This document shows, in pieces, positions 14,692 through 23,359 of a stretch of DNA of 37,191 nt. The DNA comes from Flavobacteriales bacterium (GTDB taxonomy: Bacteria; Bacteroidota; Bacteroidia; NS11-12g; UBA955), in assembly GCA_002737625.1 (NCBI GenBank), contig NSIB01000011.1, positions 1 through 37,191 on the forward strand. Reading direction: 5' to 3'. The notes under the pieces are model-generated. The model saw nothing but the letters and a program-made list of their open reading frames with translations. It searched no databases and had not been told where the DNA came from. Every line of letters begins with the position of its first letter. The stretch's first letter is position 1. The position numbers and the translations under genes were made by a program.

Positions 14692-16803
14692 ATGAGACTG
14701 AGTAAGATTAATTTAACCGCGGCCTTCGCTTTTTTAAGTATTGTAAATATCGCAAAATCACAACAGAAGTGTGGCAGTGATATGCATAATGATCGCATTA
14801 CAAAAGAGCATCCGGAAGCAAAATTGTTGGAAGACCATATGAATGCAGAGGCGGATTCCAAGAAAGTGGAATCAAGGGCTGCCATTTATACAATTCCGGT
14901 CGTTTTTCATGTGATACACACCAATGGTGCTGAAAATATTAGTCGCGAACAAATCTTGGATCAAATGCGCGTTTTGAATGAGGATTTTAATTTATTAAAT
15001 AGCAATCGCAATAAATTGCGCTCGGTATTTGCGGGCTTGGCTGCCGATTGTCAGATCAAATTCGAATTGGCAAAAATCGACCCCAATGGAAATTGTACAG
15101 ACGGTATAAACCGTGTTTATTCTTCGGCGGGTGTGGAAATGGATATGAGCACTGAAGCTGTGAAATCATTGATCATTTGGCCCTATACAAAGTATTTGAA
15201 TATTTGGGTTGTTTCTTCAATCGATGGAGGAACTAGTGGTGGTGAAATATTAGGGTATGCCGTTTTTCCATGGACTGCCAAATTTAGTAAGGACGGGATT
15301 GTTATGAAATCGGACCGCGTGGGAACCATCGGAACAGCGGTGGCATCAGATAGTGGTCGTACCCTCACGCATGAAGTGGGACATTGGTTGGGGTTGTATC
15401 ACGTATTTCAAGACGATTGTGCCAATGGCGACAAAGTAGATGATACGCCTCCGGCGACGGGCCCATTTACCAATGCAAACTGTCCAGCGGCCGGCAACAG
15501 TTGTAGTACGGATTCCCCGGATAAATTGGATTTGTGGGAAGATTATATGGATTACTCCAATGGTTCTTGTCAGTGTTTGTTTACCAAATCACAAAAGACG
15601 CGTATGCATTCCTACCTTACTTCGGGAACAAGTCCTAGAACTACGAATGTATCTGCTAGTAATTTAATTGCAACTGGGATAACGCCATCATCAGTAGCTC
15701 CTGTGGCAACTTTTACATCGAGTGCACAAGTGATTTGTGCGGGTCAATCGGTGAAATTTTATGATTTAAGCTGTAAGTCGATTCCAACTGCTTGGTCTTG
15801 GACTTTTACGGGGTCATCTCAACCCAGTGCATCAACACAGAATCCTACAGTAACGTATCAAACGCCAGGTATTTATCCAGTGTCGTTGACCGTTCAAAAT
15901 ACAAAAGGTAGTAATTTCGTTACCAAGACAAGTTATATTACTGTTTTGAAAGCCGCATCTGAAAATAAGCCAAATTTTGAACAAGGTTTTGAAAATGGAG
16001 ACCCTGCAACATTTACTTCATCCGATAAATTCATGCACAGTTCCCCAACTACATCGAGGTTTGCTCTTGAAACTACGGTAGGTTACACCGGCAGCAACTG
16101 TTACAAAGCACCAATTGCAACTGGCAGTGCAGCGGGTAGTACTTACAGCATCACATTGCCGAGTTTTGATATCTCTGGCATGGGCGCTTCTACACCGCGA
16201 TTTACTTTTTATAGTTCTTATGCACAACCTGATGCAACGGTATCTGAAATAATGCGAGTCTATGTTTCTTCCGATTGTGGCGCTTCATTCAAGCAAATAC
16301 TGGAAAGATCAGGCGCTGCATTGGCTTACAGTGGACAAGTCTATACCAATAATTTTAAGCCAACAAAATCAACCAATTGGCGTTTGTCTGGCGTTACATC
16401 CTTGTCTTCGATCGGGTATGGGTTGAACCAAAATTTAACATTCCGCATTGATGTCATCAGCGGCGGAGGAAATCCAGTTTACATCGATAATATCAATATT
16501 GGGGCGTTTTATGCCGGTGTAAATACCATCGGAAAGGATTTGATGGGGTTTGAAGTGAATCCCAATCCTGTAGAAGCCAATTCTAAAATTGTAATTCATT
16601 CTGCCATCACAGATGAAGAAGTATCGGTGGTACTTCTAGATTTGCAGGGTAGAAAAGTGGCAGATATTTTTTCAGGTAAAATTGTAGAATCGAACACAAC
16701 ACTTTATATGTCTGATTTGTTATTGCCAAGCTCTGGATTGTATGTCATTAGCATGGAGTCGAGCAAGGGTAGCATTCAGAAACCAGTCATTTTCGGAAAA
16801 TAA
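14692..16803 (+). CDS. Secreted M43-type metalloprotease with PKD domain and T9SS sorting domain
   Basis: The 703-residue protein has an N-terminal signal peptide (LTAAFAFLSIVNIAKSQQ). A metzincin catalytic domain of the pappalysin/cytophagalysin (M43) type follows, with zinc motif HEVGHWLGLYH at about 226-236 and Met-turn DYMDYSNGSCQCLF near 284. A PKD domain lies at about 336-420 (CAGQSVKFYDLSCKSIPTAWSWTF), then a beta-rich region. The last 85 residues (FEVNPNPVEANSKIVI ... LPSSGLYVISME) form a type A T9SS sorting domain. It should be exported by Sec, passed through the T9SS and attached to or shed from the surface. Start at ATG; a TTG 12 bases earlier is less likely. Only three bases separate it from topA. 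Confidence 0.95.
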   Translation: MRLSKINLTAAFAFLSIVNIAKSQQKCGSDMHNDRITKEHPEAKLLEDHMNAEADSKKVESRAAIYTIPVVFHVIHTNGAENISREQILDQMRVLNEDFNLLNSNRNKLRSVFAGLAADCQIKFELAKIDPNGNCTDGINRVYSSAGVEMDMSTEAVKSLIIWPYTKYLNIWVVSSIDGGTSGGEILGYAVFPWTAKFSKDGIVMKSDRVGTIGTAVASDSGRTLTHEVGHWLGLYHVFQDDCANGDKVDDTPPATGPFTNANCPAAGNSCSTDSPDKLDLWEDYMDYSNGSCQCLFTKSQKTRMHSYLTSGTSPRTTNVSASNLIATGITPSSVAPVATFTSSAQVICAGQSVKFYDLSCKSIPTAWSWTFTGSSQPSASTQNPTVTYQTPGIYPVSLTVQNTKGSNFVTKTSYITVLKAASENKPNFEQGFENGDPATFTSSDKFMHSSPTTSRFALETTVGYTGSNCYKAPIATGSAAGSTYSITLPSFDISGMGASTPRFTFYSSYAQPDATVSEIMRVYVSSDCGASFKQILERSGAALAYSGQVYTNNFKPTKSTNWRLSGVTSLSSIGYGLNQNLTFRIDVISGGGNPVYIDNINIGAFYAGVNTIGKDLMGFEVNPNPVEANSKIVIHSAITDEEVSVVLLDLQGRKVADIFSGKIVESNTTLYMSDLLLPSSGLYVISMESSKGSIQKPVIFGK

Positions 16804-16806
16804 TAC

Positions 16807-19308
16807 ATGTCAATCAAGAACTTAGTAATCGTTGAGTCACCTGCCAAAGCCAAAACCATCGAGAAGTATCTCGGAGAGGGCTTTATTGTAAAATCTAGCA
16901 TGGGTCACATCCGTGATTTGTCATCGGGCGATTCCGCCATTGATGTCAAAAATGGATTTTTGCCCAAATATGAGGTCCCAGATGAAAAGAAAAAATTGGT
17001 TGCCGAATTAAAGAAATATGCCAAAGACGCCGAAACGGTTTGGTTGGCATCGGACGAAGACCGAGAAGGAGAAGCTATTAGTTGGCATTTGTTTGAGGTT
17101 TTGGGTCTTAAAGAGGAGAATACAAAACGCATTGTTTTCAATGAAATTACCAAAACCGCGATTTTACATGCCATTGAAAATCCTAGGACAATTGATAAGT
17201 GTTTGGTTGATGCACAACAGGCCCGACGTATTTTGGATCGATTGGTGGGTTTTGAACTGTCGCCCATTTTATGGCGTAAGGTACAGCCTAAATTGTCTGC
17301 CGGACGCGTACAGTCAGTAGCCGTGAAATTGGTGGTAGAGCGTGAACGTGAAATCAATGAATTTGATGCCAAATCGGAATTTAAGGTCATTGGTGAATTT
17401 AAGACTCAGGAAGGCAAGATTCTTAGTGCGGAAAATACCCAAAAGCCCAAAAATGCAGATACAGCAAAGGCTTTCTTGACATCGTTAATTGGTGAAACAT
17501 TCTCAGTGACAGGGTTAGAGGTGAAGCCCACTTTTAGGAATCCGTCGCCGCCGTTCACCACTTCTACTTTACAACAGGAAGCCTCAAGGAAATTGGGCTA
17601 CGATGTTACCACAACCATGAGAATCGCGCAGAAACTCTATGAACATGGTCACATCACATATATGCGTACCGATTCTGTAAACTTGAGCAAAATGGCTATG
17701 GCAGCCGCCAAATCGGAAATCGAAACTACGTTTGGTGAAAAGTATTCTCAGGTTAGAAATTATACCACAAAAAACGAGTCGGCTCAGGAAGCGCACGAAG
17801 CGATTCGTCCTACAAGTTTTGCGGTTCAGTTTGCTGGGGATGATAACAGAGAGAAGAAGCTATATAGTCTGATTTGGAAGCGTGCCATTGCCTCTCAAAT
17901 GGCCAAGGCGGAGATGGAAAAAACCGTGATTACCATCGAAGACAATAGCAAAAAATCGAAATTTCAAGCCGAAGGTGAAGTGATTCGATTTGATGGATTT
18001 TTGAAAGTATACATGGAAAGCAAAGACGATGAGGAAGAAGACGGAGAACAGGATGGACTATTGCCAGCGGTGGTAGTAGGAGAAGGGGTTGAAGTGAAGA
18101 AAATCAAGGCCCAAGAGCGATTTGCTAGACCTGCGCCTAGGTATTCAGAAGCATCGTTGGTGAAGAAATTGGAGGAACTAGGAATCGGTAGACCCTCTAC
18201 CTATGCACCTACCATTACAACCATTCAAAAACGTCAGTATGTTACCACCGAAACTAGGGAAGGCAAACAACGCAAAATTGAGGAAGTAACATTGGTGGGT
18301 TCGGAGATGTCGGAAGAAGTAAAAGTGGAAAATTATGGGGCGGAAAAGAACAAATTGTTCCCCTCAGATATGGGAATGTTGGTAACAGATTTCTTGTCGG
18401 CCAACTTCGATACAATCATGGATTACGGCTTTACGGCTTCTGTAGAAAAGCAATTCGACGAAATCGCCAATGGAAATAAGGCTTGGCAGGACATGTTAAC
18501 AGGTTTCTACGGGCCTTTTCACGCCGCGGTTGACACCACCATGGAATCTGCAGAACGAGTAACAGGTGAGAGGATTTTAGGGGTGCATCCATTGAGTGGA
18601 AGGCCGATGAGTGTTCGTATGGGTAAGTTTGGTCCCTTTGTTCAAATTGGAGCCAAAGACGATGAAGAGAAGTTGATTTATGCGAGTCTTCAACAAGGCC
18701 AATCCATTGAAACAGTAACCCTTGAAAATGCGCTCAAATTGTTTGAACTACCCCGTGAAATCATGGTGTATGAAGGCGAAGCAGTGATTGCGGGCATTGG
18801 AAGATTCGGTCCCTATTTAAAGCGCGGTGATAAGTACTTCAACGTAGATAAAGGTTTGGATTTAACAGCAATGACCGTTGAGGAATGCGAAGCGATATTG
18901 AAAGAGGCTTTGTCTGGAACTCAGTTTCCATTGCATGTAGCTGACTATAACGGCGTTTCTTTAGAAGTGAATAAAGGGCGTTTCGGACCTTATATTAAAT
19001 ACCAAGGTCAATTTATATCTATTCCCAAAGGCCAGGCCCCAGAAACAGTAACGGCGGAACAAGCCGTTGCTTTGGTAGAGGCAAAGATGGCAGGTGCAGC
19101 AGCTGCAGTTTTGAAAACATTTACTGAGGATGCTAACATTCAAATTTTGAATGGAAGATATGGCCCATACATCAAAAGTGGAAAGGACAATGTGCCGATT
19201 CCAAAAGATAAAACTTGGGATTCGTTGGTATACGCAGATGTTGAGGTTTTAGTGAAAGGATTTGTGAAAAAGCCCAAAGCCGCAGGATTTAAGTCGAAGA
19301 AAAAGTAA
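16807..19308 (+). CDS. topA: DNA topoisomerase I
   Basis: Type IA topoisomerase that relaxes negative supercoils by single-strand passage. The 833-residue protein starts with the Toprim domain (LVIVESPAKAKTIEKYLG, ASDEDREGEAISWHL), has LSAGRVQSVAVKLVVERE, and the active-site tyrosine in YMRTDSVNLS. EAHEAIRPT and GIGRPSTYAPTI are also typical. The C-terminus has no C4 zinc fingers, unlike E. coli TopA. Instead it has four GRFGP-type repeats (GKFGPFVQIG, GRFGPYLKRG, GRFGPYIKYQG, GRYGPYIKSG), common in Bacteroidota, and a lysine-rich end. It starts three bases after the protease gene, so it is probably at least partly read from that transcript. Confidence 0.98.
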   Translation: MSIKNLVIVESPAKAKTIEKYLGEGFIVKSSMGHIRDLSSGDSAIDVKNGFLPKYEVPDEKKKLVAELKKYAKDAETVWLASDEDREGEAISWHLFEVLGLKEENTKRIVFNEITKTAILHAIENPRTIDKCLVDAQQARRILDRLVGFELSPILWRKVQPKLSAGRVQSVAVKLVVEREREINEFDAKSEFKVIGEFKTQEGKILSAENTQKPKNADTAKAFLTSLIGETFSVTGLEVKPTFRNPSPPFTTSTLQQEASRKLGYDVTTTMRIAQKLYEHGHITYMRTDSVNLSKMAMAAAKSEIETTFGEKYSQVRNYTTKNESAQEAHEAIRPTSFAVQFAGDDNREKKLYSLIWKRAIASQMAKAEMEKTVITIEDNSKKSKFQAEGEVIRFDGFLKVYMESKDDEEEDGEQDGLLPAVVVGEGVEVKKIKAQERFARPAPRYSEASLVKKLEELGIGRPSTYAPTITTIQKRQYVTTETREGKQRKIEEVTLVGSEMSEEVKVENYGAEKNKLFPSDMGMLVTDFLSANFDTIMDYGFTASVEKQFDEIANGNKAWQDMLTGFYGPFHAAVDTTMESAERVTGERILGVHPLSGRPMSVRMGKFGPFVQIGAKDDEEKLIYASLQQGQSIETVTLENALKLFELPREIMVYEGEAVIAGIGRFGPYLKRGDKYFNVDKGLDLTAMTVEECEAILKEALSGTQFPLHVADYNGVSLEVNKGRFGPYIKYQGQFISIPKGQAPETVTAEQAVALVEAKMAGAAAAVLKTFTEDANIQILNGRYGPYIKSGKDNVPIPKDKTWDSLVYADVEVLVKGFVKKPKAAGFKSKKK

Positions 19309-19352
19309 GCATCGCATTTTGCGGTCTATAAAATTATATTGCTACGATTCTC

Positions 19353-20291
19353 ATGATTAATCCTTCTACACTTAGAGCCATGGTTCAGTTACTGGATGAT
19401 CCGGACTTGGATGTTTCTGTGGCTGTGGAGAATCGATTGATGGAGGAGGGGGAATCCGTAATTGATGAATTGGAAGCACTCTGGTTGAACAATGAATTCC
19501 CAGATTCTTCGAGGTATATCGAACTAGTTATCAATAAAATACAGAAAAATCTATTGCATCAAAGATTTAAAAATTGGATTGAACAAGACCAACCGGATTT
19601 GATAGAAGGATGGGTTCTTGTGACTCAGTTGCAGTATCCTGGTGTGAAATTAATGGATGTAAAGAGTCAGTTGAATGATATCAAATTGGACGCTTGGCTG
19701 TTGATGGGGAATGTTGAAAACGACCTTGATCGGATTCAGATATTGAATCATGTTTTTTTTGAACAACAGGGTTTTCATGGCGATACGAGCCAATATCACT
19801 ATCCCGATAATTCATTTATTAATCGAGTGTTGGAAAGGAAGTCGGGCAATCCAATTAGTTTATCAGCCATTTATTTATCGGTTGCTCAACATTTGGGACT
19901 TCCGGTGTTTGGTATTAATCTACCCCAGCATTTTGTGGTGGGATTTTGCAAAATTGGAGAAGCCTATGGGGGGGTGAAAAATGTAAAAGCTGTGCCGTTG
20001 GAGGAAGTTGGAAAAGTTGTCTTTTATATCAATCCCTACAGCAAAGGCCAAATCTTTACCGAAGAAAATATCGATAGTTTTTTAAAAGTAGTAAATGTAA
20101 CGCCCTTACCTCAATTTTATATGCCCTGTTCAGTGAAAGATATTATCAAAAGGATGCTGAGAAATTTGCATTATTCGTTTGGTGAAACCCAAGAAAAATC
20201 AAAGCGTTCTGAAGTAGCTGAGTTGATGAGAATTTGTGGAATGACAGATGAAATTTCGTCGGAATCAGGCGATAAAGACGACAATTCGTAG
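19353..20291 (+). CDS. SirB1/transglutaminase-like family protein
   Basis: The 312-residue cytoplasmic protein contains the SirB1 signature: FFEQQGFHGDTSQYHYPDNSFINRV (split over about 131-155), then RKSGNPISLSAIYLSVAQHLGLPVFGINLPQHFVVGF. This family has a transglutaminase-like fold but usually lacks demonstrated activity. No Cys nucleophile stands at the expected site: the GNPISLS segment has serine. The N-terminal 120 residues are helical and acidic. Many homologues end in TPR repeats; here the C-terminus (DIIKRMLRNLHYSF) is consistent with a single such unit. Role unknown. Start ATG at 19353, 44 bases after topA. Confidence 0.88.
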   Translation: MINPSTLRAMVQLLDDPDLDVSVAVENRLMEEGESVIDELEALWLNNEFPDSSRYIELVINKIQKNLLHQRFKNWIEQDQPDLIEGWVLVTQLQYPGVKLMDVKSQLNDIKLDAWLLMGNVENDLDRIQILNHVFFEQQGFHGDTSQYHYPDNSFINRVLERKSGNPISLSAIYLSVAQHLGLPVFGINLPQHFVVGFCKIGEAYGGVKNVKAVPLEEVGKVVFYINPYSKGQIFTEENIDSFLKVVNVTPLPQFYMPCSVKDIIKRMLRNLHYSFGETQEKSKRSEVAELMRICGMTDEISSESGDKDDNS

Positions 20292-20318
20292 CACATTTTT
20301 TTTTATTCGGGATTGGCG

Positions 20319-20350
20319 TTTGGCGGTGAAATGAAAAAACACGATTTTTG
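20319..20350 (+). promoter_or_regulatory. Promoter of the E2 gene
   Basis: TTTG (20319-20322), 20 bases, GATTTTTG (20343-20350): a perfect -33 element and a -7 box with one change (G for the first T). The ATG follows 12 bases later. The same element pair and spacing occur before the PorP/SprF-like gene. Confidence 0.55.
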
Positions 20351-20362
20351 CATTCAATTGTT

Positions 20363-21757
20363 ATGGAAGAAAAACCCATTGTAATGCCCAAAATGGGCGA
20401 AAGCATCGCGGAAGCGACAATTATTCGTTGGTTAAAAAGCGAGGGAGAGCGTGTTGAAAAGGATGAACCCATCGTTGAAATTGCTACCGATAAGGTTGAT
20501 AGTGAGATTCCTAGCACAGAAGCTGGGATTTTAGTGAAACAATTGTATCAAGATGGTGATGTAGTTAAAGTGGGGGAACCTGTTGCAATGATAAATATAG
20601 AGGGTGGAGCATCGGCTTCATCACCTGTTGCGTTATCTCCAGCGTTATCAACTCCCGTCACCTCTGTTCCAACGGCTGTGGAACCAGTAATTTTATTGGA
20701 AGCGGCGGTTGCAGCCATCGAAAAACAAATTGAATCCGCACAACCCAATACAGCGCTGTTAACCAATGAAGGAGGAAGTCGTTTCTATTCTCCGTTGGTC
20801 TTAAATATTGCAAGGGCAGAAGGTGTATCCATATCTCAATTGGAAGCTTTGGCAGGAACGGGAAAAGAGGGAAGGGTGACCAAATCTGATATTCTCGATT
20901 ATGTAGCGAATCGTGGCACTGCAGCGGAAAACTCGTTTATATCAACATCGGTTTTACCTGTTCATTCAGCGGCTAAATCAATCCAAACGCCTGTTTCCAA
21001 TCAAACACCTGCCAAAGTAGAAGTCAAATCCAGCATTTCATTAAACCCCGGTGATGAAATCATAGAAATGGATCGTGTGAGAAAAATGATTGCCGACCAC
21101 ATGGTCATGAGCAAACATATTTCGCCCCATGTTACCAGTTTTGTTGAAGCGGATGTTACGAATTTGGTAAATTGGAGAAATCGCGTGAAGGATAGTTTTA
21201 AGAAAAGAGAAGGTGAAAGCATTACGTTTACACCCATATTTATTGAAGCTGTAGCCAAAGCGATCCAGGATTTTCCATTGATCAATATAAGTGTGGATGG
21301 AAACACAATTATCAAAAAGAAAAGTATCAACATTGGAATGGCCGTTGCACAGCAGAATGGCAATTTGATTGTTCCGGTGATTAAAAATGCTGATAGCATG
21401 AGTCTGTTGGGAGTAATCAGAGTTGTTAATGATTTAGCGGGAAGAGCGCGTATTGGGAAGTTGGTTCCAGATGAAGTTCAAGGGGGTACCTATACGCTAA
21501 CAAACGTGGGGAGTTTTGGGAATGTTATGGGTACGCCTGTGATCAATCAACCCCAAGTGGCCATTATGGCAGTGGGTGCGATTCGCAAAAAACCAGCTGT
21601 TTTAGAGACCGAATTTGGTGATGTGATTGCAATCCGACATATGATGTACTTATCGCATAGTTACGATCACCGTGTGGTAGACGGTGCTTTAGGAGGCATG
21701 TTTGTTCGCCGCGTTGCCGACTACTTGGAACAGTGGGATGTGAATCGCGAGATTTAA
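20363..21757 (+). CDS. Dihydrolipoyl acyltransferase, E2 of a 2-oxoacid dehydrogenase complex
   Basis: The 464-residue protein is the core enzyme that passes acyl groups from E1 to CoA. It has one N-terminal lipoyl domain (about 1-80) with the lipoylated lysine in ATDKVDSE (K44), an Ala/Pro/Val linker, and an E3/E1-binding domain (SPLVLNIARAEGVSISQLEAL ... GRVTKSDILDYV, about 143-185). A second linker precedes the catalytic CAT domain ending HSYDHRVVDGALGG, which holds the catalytic His and Asp. E1 and E3 are not in the window. The substrate could be branched-chain 2-oxoacids or pyruvate; the single lipoyl domain and MPKMGESIAEATI start fit the branched-chain type somewhat better. Start moved to the ATG at 20363. 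Confidence 0.94.
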   Translation: MEEKPIVMPKMGESIAEATIIRWLKSEGERVEKDEPIVEIATDKVDSEIPSTEAGILVKQLYQDGDVVKVGEPVAMINIEGGASASSPVALSPALSTPVTSVPTAVEPVILLEAAVAAIEKQIESAQPNTALLTNEGGSRFYSPLVLNIARAEGVSISQLEALAGTGKEGRVTKSDILDYVANRGTAAENSFISTSVLPVHSAAKSIQTPVSNQTPAKVEVKSSISLNPGDEIIEMDRVRKMIADHMVMSKHISPHVTSFVEADVTNLVNWRNRVKDSFKKREGESITFTPIFIEAVAKAIQDFPLINISVDGNTIIKKKSINIGMAVAQQNGNLIVPVIKNADSMSLLGVIRVVNDLAGRARIGKLVPDEVQGGTYTLTNVGSFGNVMGTPVINQPQVAIMAVGAIRKKPAVLETEFGDVIAIRHMMYLSHSYDHRVVDGALGGMFVRRVADYLEQWDVNREI

Positions 21758-21856
21758 TTCTAACATTTTTCCCCTTTCCCTTGGCGACATAAACTGCTTG
21801 AATATTTAACACTTGAGACGGAAGGTTGAGACCGCGTTGCTTAATTGGATTTACCA

Positions 21857-22363
21857 ATGAAAATTTTAGTTATATCAGACAATCATGGCTACGTTGATGA
21901 AGGGATTCTGCATCATGCAGCATGGGCGGATGAGGTTTGGCATGCCGGCGATTGGCTGAATACAGCGATGCATCACGCAATTTCAAAGCTCGGAAAACCC
22001 ATCGTCGGCGTACATGGTAATATTGATGGTATGGATGTGAAAGTGGAATATCCCGATGTTCAATTATTTGATAGGGAAGGCTTTAGAATTCTCATGATAC
22101 ATATTGGCGGTAAACCCGGACGGTATCCGGCAAACGTGAAAGATGCATTAAACAAAACCAAACCCGATATCTACGTTTGTGGTCATTCTCATATGCTCCA
22201 AGTTCAAAGAGATCCCAAATTTAATAACTTGCTTTTTTTAAATCCAGGGGCTTGCGGAGTCCACGGATTTCATAAAGTTCGGACCGCACTTCGCTTCCAA
22301 TTGGAACCCCAAAAAATTCATTCCATGGAAGTGGTGGAATGGCCCAAAAATATTGTCAAATAA
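21857..22363 (+). CDS. YfcE/MJ0936-type metallophosphoesterase
   Basis: A 168-residue calcineurin-like phosphoesterase with all metal motifs: ISDNHG near the start, HAGDW, GVHGNID, and CGHSHMLQVQ. The family uses two metal ions to cleave phosphodiesters; the physiological substrate is unknown. Length and order fit YfcE/MJ0936 proteins (about 165-185). The start is the ATG giving MKILVISDN; an upstream in-frame TTG would add four residues. No clear promoter was found in the 99 bases after the E2 gene. tRNA-Leu follows downstream. Confidence 0.93.
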   Translation: MKILVISDNHGYVDEGILHHAAWADEVWHAGDWLNTAMHHAISKLGKPIVGVHGNIDGMDVKVEYPDVQLFDREGFRILMIHIGGKPGRYPANVKDALNKTKPDIYVCGHSHMLQVQRDPKFNNLLFLNPGACGVHGFHKVRTALRFQLEPQKIHSMEVVEWPKNIVK

Positions 22364-22365
22364 TA

Positions 22366-22396
22366 TTGGAATCATTAGAAATTAATGATAATTTCG
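22366..22396 (+). promoter_or_regulatory. Promoter of tRNA-Leu
   Basis: TTG (22366-22368), 20 bases, TAATTTCG (22389-22396), one change from TAnnTTTG. The mature tRNA starts 24 bases after the -7 box. Confidence 0.5.
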
Positions 22397-22419
22397 CATC
22401 CCGTTCTGAAAAAGAATAT

Positions 22420-22506
22420 GCCCAGGTGGCGGAATTGGTAGACGCGCTGGTCTCAAACACCTGTGGGTTCACCCCCGTACCGGTTCGACTCCGGTCCTGG
22501 GCACCA
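22420..22506 (+). tRNA. tRNA-Leu(CAA)
   Basis: Acceptor stem GCCCAGG/CCTGGGC with encoded CCA at the end. D-arm GCG-GAATTGGTAGA-CGC, anticodon loop CTCAAAC with CAA (reads UUG), long variable arm GGGTTCACCC, T-arm ACCGG-TTCGACT-CCGGT. The class II variable arm supports leucine. The second anticodon-stem pair (28-42) reads U-U, a mismatch. An alpha/beta hydrolase gene starts five bases after the CCA. Confidence 0.96.
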
Positions 22507-22510
22507 AATT

Positions 22511-23350
22511 GTGAAAAACAATCAACATTTTCAGATCAAAACCATCGACGGCCAAATGGCCGTCGATTTGTTTTTGCCCGCAACCGAAGGGCCTTTCCCC
22601 GTATTGGTCTATTGCCACGGCTTCAAAGGATTTAAACAATGGGGCCACGTCCCTTATTTGCATGAGTATTTTGCCACAGGCGATTATGCGGTGATTGCGT
22701 TTAACCATTCACACAATGGGGTAGTGGGTGATGCAGATAGATTTGATGCGCTGGATCTGTTTGCTGTTAATACCGTGAGTAAAGAGCTCAACGACCTAGA
22801 ATCGCTGGGAAAATGGATTCGAGAAAATGGGAAATCATTGGGATTGGACGTAGAAAGAGTTTCTTGGTTAGGCCACTCCCGCGGCGGAGCCAATGTGATT
22901 TTGTTCGCCAGCCGTTATCCAGATTTCGTTGAGAAAGTCATTGCTTGGTCGCCCATTCCATCGTATCAATGGTTATTTGAATCGTTCAACCCCCAAATTT
23001 GGAAGAAAAATCGTACGGTATACACTACAAATGCCCGTACACATCAGGAAATGCCATTGGATTACAGCATCTGGGAGAATTTGATGGCACATGAAGAGGA
23101 ATTCGACGTCTTGGAAGCTGCCCGAGGTTTGGGTAGACCTTTACTCATTGTTCATGGAGAAGCCGATGAAGCCGTTCCTTGTGCGTTGTCTGAGCCATTG
23201 TACGATGCTTGTATTCATAGTATCCGAATGACAGTTTCTAAAGCGGATCATACCTTCGGAACGAAACATCCTTGCGCGGGAATTCGTGATTTCACCCAAG
23301 AATTATGGTATGCACTCGATAATACCTTGAGTTTTTTAGAAGAAATTTAA
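22511..23350 (+). CDS. Alpha/beta hydrolase (dienelactone hydrolase-like)
   Basis: A serine hydrolase of 279 residues with a complete triad: nucleophile in GHSRGGAN (S123), Asp in VHGEADEAVP (D219) and His in KADHTFG (H247). The oxyanion-hole region is VYCHGFKGFKQWG. Such proteins hydrolyse esters or related bonds; the substrate is not evident. No signal peptide, so cytoplasmic. The open frame extends back through the tRNA-Leu gene, which cannot be coding. The first usable start after the tRNA is GTG at 22511, giving the typical N-terminus (HFQIKTIDGQMAVDLFLP). ATG at 22556 is the alternative and would lose the first strand. It ends nine bases before the convergent Sua5 gene. Confidence 0.92.
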   Translation: MKNNQHFQIKTIDGQMAVDLFLPATEGPFPVLVYCHGFKGFKQWGHVPYLHEYFATGDYAVIAFNHSHNGVVGDADRFDALDLFAVNTVSKELNDLESLGKWIRENGKSLGLDVERVSWLGHSRGGANVILFASRYPDFVEKVIAWSPIPSYQWLFESFNPQIWKKNRTVYTTNARTHQEMPLDYSIWENLMAHEEEFDVLEAARGLGRPLLIVHGEADEAVPCALSEPLYDACIHSIRMTVSKADHTFGTKHPCAGIRDFTQELWYALDNTLSFLEEI

Positions 23351-23359
23351 CGATTATGG

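Noticed and set aside
22463-22510. Hydrolase start inside tRNA-Leu
   Set aside because: The open frame through the tRNA is not credible as protein; tRNA structure is complete.
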